From positions 4,485,182-4,549,181 of the forward strand of contig CM040445.1 of assembly GCA_022749755.1 (NCBI GenBank): a stretch of 64,000 bases of DNA, given 5' to 3'. The stretch is from Azadirachta indica. Taxonomy: Eukaryota > Streptophyta > Magnoliopsida > Sapindales > Meliaceae. Shown piece by piece: positions 9,680 through 20,391 of the stretch. The notes beneath the pieces were generated by a model, which saw only the letters and a program-made list of their open reading frames with translations, had not been told where the DNA came from and did no database searches. A program made the translations under genes and the position numbers. Every line of letters starts with the position of its first letter. The first letter of the stretch is position 1.

Positions 9680-11603
9680 GACCGAAATACCCCATATTTT
9701 GGAGAGTTTATACCTAGTGGTGATGAACAAAAAATACAGTAGATAACTACAACCATTAATACAAAAGGAGAAGAAACAACCTAAGAAAGTTTTCAGAATC
9801 TGTTGTTATGTGATCGGAATTGTAGGACTGTAAATTTAAGAAAACATTTTTTGAATTAACACGGTATTATAATGCATTTCTGCTAGAAGTTGTGCTATTG
9901 ATTTCCTAATAAGTATCGACGTTAGGGTTTCATCGACAGCATGAGACGGACAAAAGCAGTCTGTATTGTTTACCATCCCGATTGTGTGGCCCGACGTCGT
10001 TATCGAAACGACGTTAGGTGTACAGAAGTCCAAACGTAGTAAGCTGGTAATTAGTACAGTGCAGGTATCGCTGCGTCTAACAAAAAATTCGGGTTTGTTT
10101 GACACGTAGAGGTTGCCAGGGCGGTCCTGGTGCTGACACGTAAGATGACTGCTTCAAAAGTGTAGGTCTTTCATTGGTTGGTCAAAAGGTTTGGTTGATT
10201 TTTCGGTTAATGAAATTTTCTTTTGTGATTTGCAGGTCAAGGAGGAAGGAAAGCTAAGTGTGAGCGGACTCGTTAAGAAATTGCCGGGAGAACGCATGCT
10301 TTGAATTTGAACTTTTCTTGATGGGAATCAAACTTGGCTGAAAATGACGGCTACGAATGCTTGATCAATAAATTGAATTAAAAAAAAATGCCTTAACTCA
10401 TCCATAAAACGAGGAAAGTATCTTTATATAAACAAACGAGCGAAAAGCGATTAAAAATTAAATGCAACTATACAAGCATCACCACTTGCTTTAGTTTGGG
10501 CAAGTTGGCCCTATTTGACAACTACTTGGGAAGGAAGTAGATATCAGCAGCATCTCAATAAACATAGTTTAATTAATACTCAAATGTCACAGCTCATGAA
10601 GAACTGGTAGCATTGGCCCTTGAGGTACCCTTATGGCATCTTGAAATCATACTTTTATCAACCAAAAAGCAAGGAAGCACTCCCTTTGACATATAAATTT
10701 GTTTCACTCTGTAATGCACATATCTAAGAATTTATTTCACGTTTTAACAGACGTGAGGGATATTTGAATCAGATTGCACTCCCAACAGATTCAGCAAAAT
10801 AAACTGAAACGGTGCTCATTTATTGAAATAATTAAGGTGTGCGACTTTTCATAGCAGCTCTTATGGAATATAACCATTAGCTATTGAAGAAGTGGATGAT
10901 TGATAAGTAGAGTATCATTGCACAAATAAATACTACCCAAACAATTTAACCATTTTGTTTCTTCAGAAGCACAACAAATTGCAAACATTGCTAATCCTAA
11001 ATTGCATGGAAAAGCTATTCATCATTTTATGCAAGTCTTCATAGGAAAACTGAAACTCTGTGCAACACTTAACAGCAAATTGTCAATTTGAAAATGAAGA
11101 AACCATCAACGAAACTATCGTACATAATTTAACTTTCCAGTGAAAGGGGTATGTTTGCTCTGTCACCCATAATGTGGGTGAAGAATGTGGACATTGACTA
11201 ATCCTTCTTACACTTAATCACTAGAAATTAAGGCTGCATCACCAAGGAAATTTCTGACATTCTGTTTTCAGTGGCTGTTACTTAAGAAGAGACTAAGTAG
11301 CTCCAAAAGTGACCAGTTAAAAATTTCAAAAGGCTCTGTGGTGTCAAGTGTTTATTTTTGCTGTTACATCAAGAAAGAAAGGAGGAGATCTTGTTTTATA
11401 TATCTGGCTACATTCTCTATATTATCTTTTCCATGCTAGTCTTATCAATAAATCATGTGACAAGGCAAATGATATTAAAGCTTTATGGGAAAACTCAATG
11501 TCAGTCATTTTAGCATAGGCAGAAAACCTGGGCACAACTTAACCAACGAGCTAAGGTATTTCAGAAAGAACAGCACGGAGTAAAACGGAATCAGAAAGCA
11601 TAT
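9680..11603. other. Intergenic, convergent PB1 and APC15-like 3' ends
   Basis: No gene supported. The segment 9990-10140 is rich in ACGT motifs and contains an 8-bp inverted repeat (9994-10001 and 10007-10014). A strong acceptor-like TTTGCAG at about 10235 is followed by a 22-codon open stretch ending in TGA (VKEEGKLSV...); this could be a 3' UTR exon of the PB1 gene or chance. The rest, 10400-11600, is AT-rich without structure. Confidence 0.5.
9994..10014. repeat. Short perfect inverted repeat ACGTCGTT-ATCGA-AACGACGT
   Basis: Eight-base arms with a five-base loop, in an ACGT-rich stretch downstream of the PB1 gene. It could be a double bZIP half-site or a small hairpin. No neighbouring gene start explains it. 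Confidence 0.6.
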
Positions 11604-13199
11604 TCAAGCAGTTTCTTGCTCAAATTCTTCACCCTCAGATTCATCTCCATGGTCTGCATCATCATCATCTGCATCATTGTCGAAGTCTTCTTTATCATTG
11701 TCGACAGTGGTTTTCCCAATCACAATGAGGTTGCTATTAGTTTTTCTGATTTCATTACACTGCAAAATAACTCATGTCAATGTCAACAATGTAAATTGTA
11801 AAAATTAAAGGAAAAGAATCTATTGCATGAACAAAAAAGCATCACAGTGTGATTACGGGAAAGGAAAATGTTTTCGTTAGTATTCCAAATATGTCAAACT
11901 TTCAATTATCATTTTATACATATTGACTATGATTGCAACAAATAAACCAAGGAACGACCAAAACCCAGAAAAACTTCTAGATACTAATGACCATGGATCA
12001 GTATAGAAAACATCCCAGAATGAAAAAGTGAGTAATCATTGACAGTCTTTTTTACTCCCTTAGGATTTGATTTTTGGAGGCAAAACAAGGGAAAAAAAAA
12101 AGCCTACAAAGTGATAAACCTACGGCCACTGAAATCCCTAAAAAAACTCATAATCACGTCTTGATTCACTGATTTATCACAAAATTCAAGTTCCAGGATT
12201 TCTTCTCAACTCCAACCATTCCTCAAGAGAATTTCCAACCAAGTACTCGTAGGATATATAACATCTGAAAGCATAAAAATTTTGCAGTTAAAGTGCTCTT
12301 CTTTAGTGCAGAAATGTCGAACAGAGTTCAGCTTGTACCGAACACTCCTTACCAACATGAACTCTTTATTCAGCATTCATTCATAGCCATTTTAGTTTTG
12401 GCATATGAATCTTTGATTTGAAGGACTCAATACTTTGTACATCATCTTCAGACTGCATTTGAACTATTAACTGACTTCATGTTCAACTATCATTGCCATG
12501 GTTATTTCATTAGTACTGCTTTACTCATACATTCATCTTGATCCAGACGCTTAATATCTCTTTATATGCACAATCGTTCACATCATTGTTTAGTGTTGTA
12601 ATCAACTGGTGCAGGTACAATGATCTATTGCACATCCATCATCCTAGTCCTATATCAATCATAATGATCACCTGTGAAATCAAATTTCCAGTTCGCAAAG
12701 GCAATATAGAACATGTTTATCTTTTCTATACGATTCCCTATCATCAACTCAACACCAAGACACACATTCATTGAATCATTACTCCACCTAATTTAAGATT
12801 GCTGATTACATATTTAATTACCAAACAATAGCCTCCGAGCTTGTACGTTTAGAAAAATATATTCATTCAATAACAAATGATTATCAAAAACACATTTGAA
12901 TAAGTTGCATAAAATCTTTTCAGCCATAAATGAATAATTAGTATTATGAATTAATTCATTAATTAAATTCCAACTATGTGAGAGCATATAGAAGTGTATG
13001 ATTAAAAGCCACGGCCACATTGATATGGAATTTGGAAGAGAAAGCAAAAACCTACTTTCTCTTCGAATTCGGACTCTTCCATGGCGAGGAGGAATTCTTC
13101 GCTGTGTGGTTGGGGCCACTGAGATGGCAGCAAAAACGACGTCGGAATCGTCCTTGTCGACCACGGATACTGCCTCATGAACGCCGGAAACTGTAACAT
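11604..13199 (-). CDS. APC15: APC15-like anaphase-promoting complex subunit (two exons)
   Basis: Exon 1 is 13056-13199 and exon 2 is 11604-11759 on the minus strand, giving 99 aa in one frame (300 nt with stop); the 1.3-kb intron has GT-AG ends. Exon 1 encodes MLQFPAFMRQYP, FLLPSQWPQP and AMEESEFEEK. Exon 2 encodes CNEIRKTNSNLIVIGKTT and a very acidic tail (DNDKEDFDNDADDDDAD ... EFEQETA). The NSNLIVIGK block followed by an acidic tail resembles human APC15 (NNLVPIGK plus acidic tail), and I recall the Arabidopsis homologue beside a PB1-domain gene, as here. APC15 sits in the mitotic checkpoint complex/APC/C and helps turn over MCC. The name is by similarity from memory. An upstream in-frame ATG at 13214 would add five residues (MRVRR); the MLQF start is preferred as the conserved one. 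Confidence 0.75.
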
Positions 13200-14510
13200 T
13201 CTTCGCACTCTCACTTCACTTGCTACTCCTTATCTCACACGCTGCCCGTTCCTTGGAAATCAGTTCCTTTGTCGAGCGAGTCCGCCGCTATGTTTGGCAG
13301 GTTGGATAACGCTAGTCTGCCCCAGGCGCGGGTTTAGGTTATGCATATCACGTGATAGTGGATGGCTTTCTCCGAGTATTTTCAAGAATCAAGCGGCGGT
13401 GACGGATTTGATTATTTAATAGCTGTCTATAATTTAGATTTTTAGTATTCAAAGATATGTTTTTCTTTTTTCTTTTATAATGAGAATATGATATATTCTT
13501 TTTATAGTTATATTAATTCATAAAATAGAAAAAATGTAAATTAAGTGTTCACTAGCAGCAACATAAGGACTTAAGTTGTATAGATTGATGAAAATAATTG
13601 TATCTAAATGAAGTGTTAATTTAGTAACAATTGGCTTAAGTTTTATTAATTGATAACAAAGAATTAAAGCTAAATTAAGTATTAAATTATCCACAAATGA
13701 CTTTGAAGCTGAAGAGCTGTTTATAATAACTATATTTTATATTAATTATAGAGAAATAATAATTTAAATATTTGATAAATATTTATTTTAATTAAATAAT
13801 TAATGTGCTAATCATTAGCTCATATTAACAGTTAGTCAGTGAACGGTGATTATATTACATTATAGCAATCTGAACTACGAAAATTAAAGAACTGTGCGCA
13901 TTTGTTATACGCAAGTCCTAACTTGCCTATTTTCCACAAATTGGAACGTACACCAATTAGTAATAAGTGTATCCTAAAGTTGAAAATTTTGGTTTACAAA
14001 CGACAAAAAATACGAACGTACAAAAAGGCATAATTAATCCTTACCCAGAGCACAAGAAATTATAAGGCAGACCAGTACAAAACGCCAAGTCATCTGTCCC
14101 TTCTTTCCGACCGATCATGAAAAGTCCCAATTACTGAAGTTAACAAAATCTCGAACCGACAATCAAACTCAATAAAGCTGAGAGAATATAGTCAAAAACC
14201 GTTTGGATAGAATAGCCTTTCTCAAAATGAACTTACCTATGATGCAAGACAATGCCAAACCCACCGATATTCCTAATTTCCCTACAGTGTGCATTCTTTG
14301 CAACTTACTTACCTCGTGTCCTTTTTAACTCCTATCCACGTTTTCTCAATGGCTTCAACCTCACTCTTATCTCTCCTCGTCCAAAACCAACTACGAACAA
14401 CGCACCAGTCTCTGTCTCCAACTTTGGATCTTATAAATACCGTTTGCTCTTTTTTACCCACTTTCGTTTTCTTGTCCAAAGCTTGTACTACTTGAGTTGT
14501 ATTAGCATTT
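13200..14510. other. Divergent intergenic region between APC15-like and C2-GRAM genes
   Basis: Bidirectional promoter region. It contains the 12-bp palindrome TATCACGTGATA (13346-13357) close to the APC15-like start, then about 500 bases of plain AT-rich sequence (13430-13850). On the C2-GRAM side a possible TATA (TTATAAATA, about 14430) precedes the ATG at 14511. No other coding sequence. Confidence 0.5.
13346..13357. promoter_or_regulatory. TATCACGTGATA palindrome (G-box core)
   Basis: A perfect 12-base palindrome around TCACGTGA, about 150 bases upstream of the APC15-like ATG. TCACGTGA is a strong bHLH/bZIP target. Its position in the divergent spacer makes it a candidate regulatory site; binding is inference. 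Confidence 0.55.
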
Positions 14511-17500
14511 ATGAGGTTATATGTTTATGTGTTGCAAGCAAAAGACTTGCTTGCAGAAGATTCCTATGTGAAAGTTCAGGTTGGGAAGCATAAGTCTAAG
14601 ACTAGGATTTTAAGGAATAACGCGACCCCTGTTTGGAATGAAGAGTTTGTGTTCAGGGTGCATAATATTGATGATGAAGAAGTGGTTTTGTCTGTATTTC
14701 ACCGTGTCGATGATTCTGGATTTTTCAATAGCTCTGGGGATTTAATGGGTCGGGTTCGGGTTCCGGTTTCGTTACTTTCGGCAGAAGATAATCAGATGTT
14801 GCCACCAACTTGGTTCTCTCTTGAAAAGCCTAAGACTGGCAAGTTTACCCACATGGATTGCGGTTAGTGTCTCTGCGCTTATAACTGATGGTTTTTGACT
14901 TTATATTTCTGTCTCTGTTCCGGTTCTAGACTTTGAATATTATAACCTTTTTGCTGTAAAACGTTGAAGAAGGCTTCAGTAAACAGAAAGTGCTTGTTAG
15001 AAACTCCGGAGATACTACATTTTGTAATTTCATTGGTTTTTGTAAAATTTTGAAGTAGTTTTCTTAATTTATTGCACGATATAATTTGTGTGATTAACCA
15101 AAAAAAAAAAAAAAAAAAATTCTCATGAACACTAAGAAAATCTATGGTTCGTTTGCCAGATTTATTTGTTGCAGTATACTTACAAGTATGCAGTAAACTA
15201 GTAGAGGCTCATACTGGTGGAAGTGGCATTTCAACGTCCCTTGGATAAAGAATGATTTCGTTCTTGTTTACATGGGATTTTTTTAAGAAATCGCATATTG
15301 TAGAATTAAGTGTAAGCTAAATTTAAATTAGGATGAACGTTTCTTCTTCCTTTGCATGAATTTAGTTAATATATTGCAAGGTCACAAAATATGACATGGA
15401 TTTTGGCTGGTTAGCTCTTGCAATCTGCTTAATTCCTCTGATTGTCTTTAAAACAAGGGACTGCATAAGAGTTTATCGGTGAGTTCATTTGTATATTTTT
15501 TGGAAATTGGAGTTGGGTTCGCATTACTTGACCAATTTTTGAATTCAAGTTCCATGCTTTACTTGATAATGGGTTCACATTACTTCACCAATTTTTGAAT
15601 TCAGGTTCCATGATTGCTCTTGATAATTAGATTCAATTTTTCAATGGTTATCTGAATTGAGCTGCTTACCATGGATCATTCTGGCATTAAGCTCTGTTAA
15701 TAATATCTGCTTGCCTGTCCAATTATTGATTTGGTACTATCTTATTGAGTTTACTATATCTTCAGCCAATTCATGCAGGAAAAATTCTTCTCACATTATC
15801 TCTGCGAGGCAAGGGCCACGCTGTTTCTGCCAACCACCTCCTTTATCCACATCCAAATGTCAGCTCTGCGGACTCCAAAGAATTTGAGGGTCCATGTGCA
15901 TTATCACATGAGGTGTTTCACTCGAAAGCTCTGTGCTTAAGTATAACGGAAGGGAAACACTTAATGAGGGCTATTGCAGGCCGCATAGAGAAGATATTTA
16001 ACAAGAATGATCAAGATTCAAGAAATGGAGATTCTTCAGAGCTATCCAGTACTCCATCTGATTATGAGGATTGTGTGGAGGAACAGCCCTCTAGTCATAG
16101 CTTTGAAGAAGCTATGGAGATGATGCAGTCAAGAGACGATGAACAAGAAATGCCTGAAAACCTCCGGGGTGGCGTACTTCTCGATCAAGTATATGTGGTG
16201 TCCCCATATGATGTTAATACTTTTCTTTTTGCACCAGATTCACAATTCATGAAAGACCTGGCAAAACTTCAGGGAACAACAGATGTAGAAGAGGGGAATT
16301 GGGAATTGAACTCAGGAGATGTGTTCTGTTTAACACGAACAGTTTCCTACATGAGAGCTGCAACAAAGTTGGTCAAGGCTGTAAAGGCCACGGAGCAGCA
16401 AACCTATATTAGAGCTAATGGACAGGAATTTGCCATCTTGATAACTGTAAGTACACCAGAAGTTCCCTATGGAAATACATTCACTGTAGAGTTGTTGTAC
16501 AAAATATTTCCTGGACCAGAGATATCTTCTGGAGAAGATTCATGCCATCTCATAATATCCTGGGGCATTGACTTTTACCAAAACACAATGATGAGAAGTA
16601 TAATTGAAGGAGGAGTTAGGCAGGGGCTGAAGGAAAGTTTTGATCAGTTTGCCAGTTTGCTATATCAGACTCTTAAGATTTTAGAGTCCAAGGACATATT
16701 AGACAAAGACAAGGTGTTGGCAACTTTGCAAACAGAACACCAGTCAGAGTGGGAATTGGCATCGATTACTTTTGGAATTTTACCCTAGTTTCTACCATTT
16801 TTATAGCAGTTTATGTCCTAGTGCACATTCTGCTCTGCAAACCCAGCAAAATCCAAGGTTTGGAATTTAATGGACTTGATTTGCCAGACAGTTTTGGGGA
16901 GCTTATCTCCTGTGGTATTTTAGTGATTCAGTTGGAGTTTGTTTATAACATGGTCAAACACTTTGTACAAGCTAGGTTGCAAAAAGGTAAAATGTTGTAG
17001 TAACTCAGATTTATATCATTGTTAAATTCAATATTAAACACTCTCACCCTTGGTGTCACTAATTGTAACTGTCCCAGGATTCACTTATATAACCCATCTA
17101 TTTCAACAGGGAGCGATCATGGAGTTAGAGCTCAAGGCAATGGATGGGTTCTTACTGTAGCTTTAATTGAAGGGGTTAATTTAGCGTCCTCGGAATCAAC
17201 AGGGTTATCAGATCCCTATGTGGTTTTTACCTGCAATGGTAAGACAAGAACAAGCTCTGCGAAACTTCAAACTTGTGATCCTCAATGGAATGGTAAGTCC
17301 AAGGCTTCCATGCTTCACCATATGTTTTTAATGATATTATCTGTTCACCTGTTCTGAAGATATTATGCAGATATACTTGAGTTTGATGCTATGGAAGAAC
17401 CACCATCAATTTTGGATGTGGAAGTTTCTGATTTCGATGGTCCATTTGACCAGGCCACCTCACTTGGGCATGCTGAGATCAATTTCTTGAAACACACATC

Positions 17501-19369
17501 TATCGAGCTGGCAGATATGTGGGTCTTCCTTGAGGGGAAGCTTGCTCAATCTTCTCAGTCAAAGATACACTTGAGAATCTTTTTGGATAATAACAAAGGG
17601 GTTGAAACAATTAAGGAATATCTAACAAAGATGGGAAATGAAGTTGGAAAGAAGGTAAACATAGTCCCATTCTTCTGTAGTCCTTCAACTAATTTATCCA
17701 GAAAAGTAATTTCAATACCCATCTTGATAATTTCTTTTAAATATGTAGACTTTTATATTGAACATTGAGTTGATCTGCTTATTTTGTAGTTTTCTTTCAC
17801 ATAAAAATGAATTTTAACTCATATTGGATGTTTTACAGTTGAATCTACGGTCACCTCACAGGAATTCAACTTTCCAGAAATTGTTTGCATTGCCACCGGA
17901 AGAATTTCTAATCAATGACTTTACATGTCACCTGAGGAGAAAAATGCCTTTGCAGGTGCAACTGACAGTGTCTTCATAAATAAATTTGACCTTAATCTAA
18001 TGTCAAAAGAATGTCAGGCGGTGAACATATGGGGCCAAATTACTGATCTGTTGTGCTTGGTTTTGAATTGTAAATAGTTGCAAAGGCAACAACAACCAGT
18101 TTGCAGAAGATCTGTAACTTATGTTTTAGATTTCTTTTGTGAAACAGGGCCGGCTCTTTCTATCTGCAAGGATTGTTGGGTTTTATGCAAATTTATTTGG
18201 GAATAAAACCAAATTTTTCTTTCTCTGGAAGGATATTGATGACATCCAAGTACTTTCCCCCACACTGGCATCTGTAGGTAGCCCTTCGCTGGTCATAATT
18301 CTGTGGAAAGGTCGAGGTCTTGACGCAAGACATGGCGCAAAGTCCCAAGATGAAGAAGGCAGGCTTAGATTTTATTTTCAGTCATTTGTTTCATTCAATG
18401 AAGCCACCAGGTAATTGATGTGATGAAATACTTGAGTGTATGTCTTATACAATGGTAATTAAATATGGATTACAGATTACCGTATTATATTTTCTTGTGA
18501 AAGTTAATGGTTCTCATGCTGTAAAAACAGGACAATTATGGCCTTGTGGAGAACAAGAACTCTGACCCTGGATCAGAAACAGCAAATTGCAGAGGAGCAA
18601 CAGGATCAAGGGGAAATGTCTTTACTTGAAGGTTCAATTCTGAACTCTGAAGATGCAAAGATGTCCAGGGTTTACTCCGCTGAACTTCCTATTAATGTGA
18701 GCAGTTACTTCTCTGCCTTACCTAATTGTTCATAACGTAGTACACAAGAATGCTTACTAGAGTAATTGTCTTTAAATAATGTGCGGATGAAATTGCTAAT
18801 GGAAATGTTTGATGGTGGAAGGTTAGAGAATAGAATCATGGAAAATTCTGGTTGTCTTAATTACATGACCACTTCCTGGGAGCCCATAAAGCGAGGTGTT
18901 TTTGAAAGGAAACTCTCTTACATATTCAACCACCATGTTTCAATCTTTGGAGGGGAAGTAACCTGCACGCAACAGAAGTCTCCCCTTCTAGATGATGAAG
19001 GTTGGATCGTGAATGAAGTCATGTTGTTACACGATGTACCCTTCGATGACCACTTCCGTGTACGTAGAATCAAATCCTTTTGATTTTGTCTTTTATTGTT
19101 CCATATGGTTCTTTGTTTCTAATTTTGCATTTTATCCTTTGTCTTCTGAAATCTAGGTCCACTTGAGGTATGAGATTGAGAAATCTACCCTGGCTCATAA
19201 TGCATGCAAATGCGCTGTTTAGGTTGGGATTACCTGGTTGAAAAGCACCAAATTCCAGCAAAGAATTACTGGAAACATAACTGAGAAGTTTACGCATCAT
19301 CTGAAGGAAAAAATTGGGCTGGTTGAGAGAGAGATCCTCTTTGCAACTCAACCGGATACCTGTATTTGA
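14511..19369 (+). pseudogene. C2-GRAM-VASt domain protein gene with frameshift, lost splice acceptor and premature stop
   Basis: Homologue of the plant C2 and GRAM domain-containing protein I recall as At5g50170. Coding blocks: 14511-14862, 15779-16986, 17110-17292, 17371-17654, 17839-17955, 18148-18410, 18531-18696, 18787-19059, 19157-19369. Domains: N-terminal C2 (MRLYVYVLQAKDL...), first VASt lipid-binding domain (about 16170-16700), hydrophobic segment (VSTIFIAVYVLVHILL), second C2 (WVLTVALIEGVNL), GRAM (TFQKLFALPPEEFLI...) and second VASt (SGCLNYMTTSWEP). Such proteins bind phospholipids and sterols at membrane contacts. Three lesions: one base missing at 16763/16764; no AG before the block at 18787 (GCGG instead); TAG at 19220-19222 in the last block, after which the natural C-terminus stays open to TGA at 19367. 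With one base restored and the TAG read as sense, the total is 1020 codons including the stop, exactly in frame. Either a recent null allele or poor sequence. Confidence 0.8.
15515..15628 (+). repeat. Tandem duplication of a ~56-bp unit in C2-GRAM intron 1
   Basis: Units 15515-15570 and 15571-15628 share GGTTCRCATTACTTSACC, the AATTTTTGAATTC block and TTCCATG ... TTGATAAT, with a few substitutions and a 2-base length difference. It lies inside the first intron and has no effect on coding. Confidence 0.85.
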
Positions 19370-19404
19370 CAAGTACTTCATCCCCTTTATATTCATTACT
19401 CTTT

Positions 19405-19435
<31 letters not shown>

Positions 19436-20391
19436 GTTATGGAAAACTTAAAGACTGCTAAAAAAAATATTCTTGAATAGGTTCATTTGATTTGTAATTA
19501 ATTTCAGAACTGTGAATTTATACTGGTATTCAGTCATTCCAGTATATAAATGACTTGTAAGATGTATTGATCTTGAATACAAGACCTTCTTGAATGATCC
19601 CCATTTCTGGTGCGGCAAGCAAACATAAATTTAATTGATTTTCCCCTTCTAAAAGTAAGTAAGTACTAAATAAGGAGGCATATATATGCCCCAATTTTTA
19701 GCAACTAATAGCAAGTAAAATCTTCTTTTCCTCCCACATTTTGCCCCTTTGCTGTTCTTAAATATAATGCAGATTTGGTAAGGCTAATTACTGAAATGTT
19801 GATAGTCAGTCACTAAAAGTAGAGTATTAAGCCTTTTGTATTTCTTTTAAATCTTTTTAAAAATACCAAATATTTATCAACAACCGCCGATATCTATTTA
19901 TAAATAACTGTTAACTATCCTCAGTTTACGAGAATAGAGCCAAATTGGACCTGGTACCATTTGCTTCGGCAACTAAAAAGGCGGCCGGCATTCGCTTTTT
20001 GATTGTCCCAAAAGACATGGTCTACGTCTACTAACAATAATATAATTAAATATTAGAAAACTAGTAATATGGATAGCCGATGATTAACAAGCCCAATAAT
20101 AAAAGATATTGATAATTAAACACCTCGCCTCATCACGCCACCTACGATGCATACCCCACCAGGCGAATCTTAAGATGAGATGACGAATAAATCAACGGCT
20201 GGGATTGGGTCTACGAGTATTTAACGTCACCCGCGCTTGAAAATTTAACTACCCAAGGGCCATTCCGTTACTCTCTTCCCCTCTTTGCTCTTCTAACGCT
20301 CTTAACCCTTTTCATAATTCGTCAGAACAAACATTGATTTCAGTTTCATAACCTTCTCTAGATCTCAATCTCATTCTAAAACCCTATCACG
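19370..20391. other. Intergenic, C2-GRAM 3' flank and PIRL promoter
   Basis: A poly-T run of about 22 (19405-19426) followed by GTGTGTGTG comes first, then AT-rich spacer. The last 200 bases are the PIRL promoter and leader, with a possible TATA-like TATTTAA at about 20218. No coding sequence. Confidence 0.5.

Noticed and set aside
12814..13164. Minus-strand 116-codon frame overlapping APC15-like exon 1
   Set aside because: Different frame from the conserved one; it runs into the intron and lacks family features.
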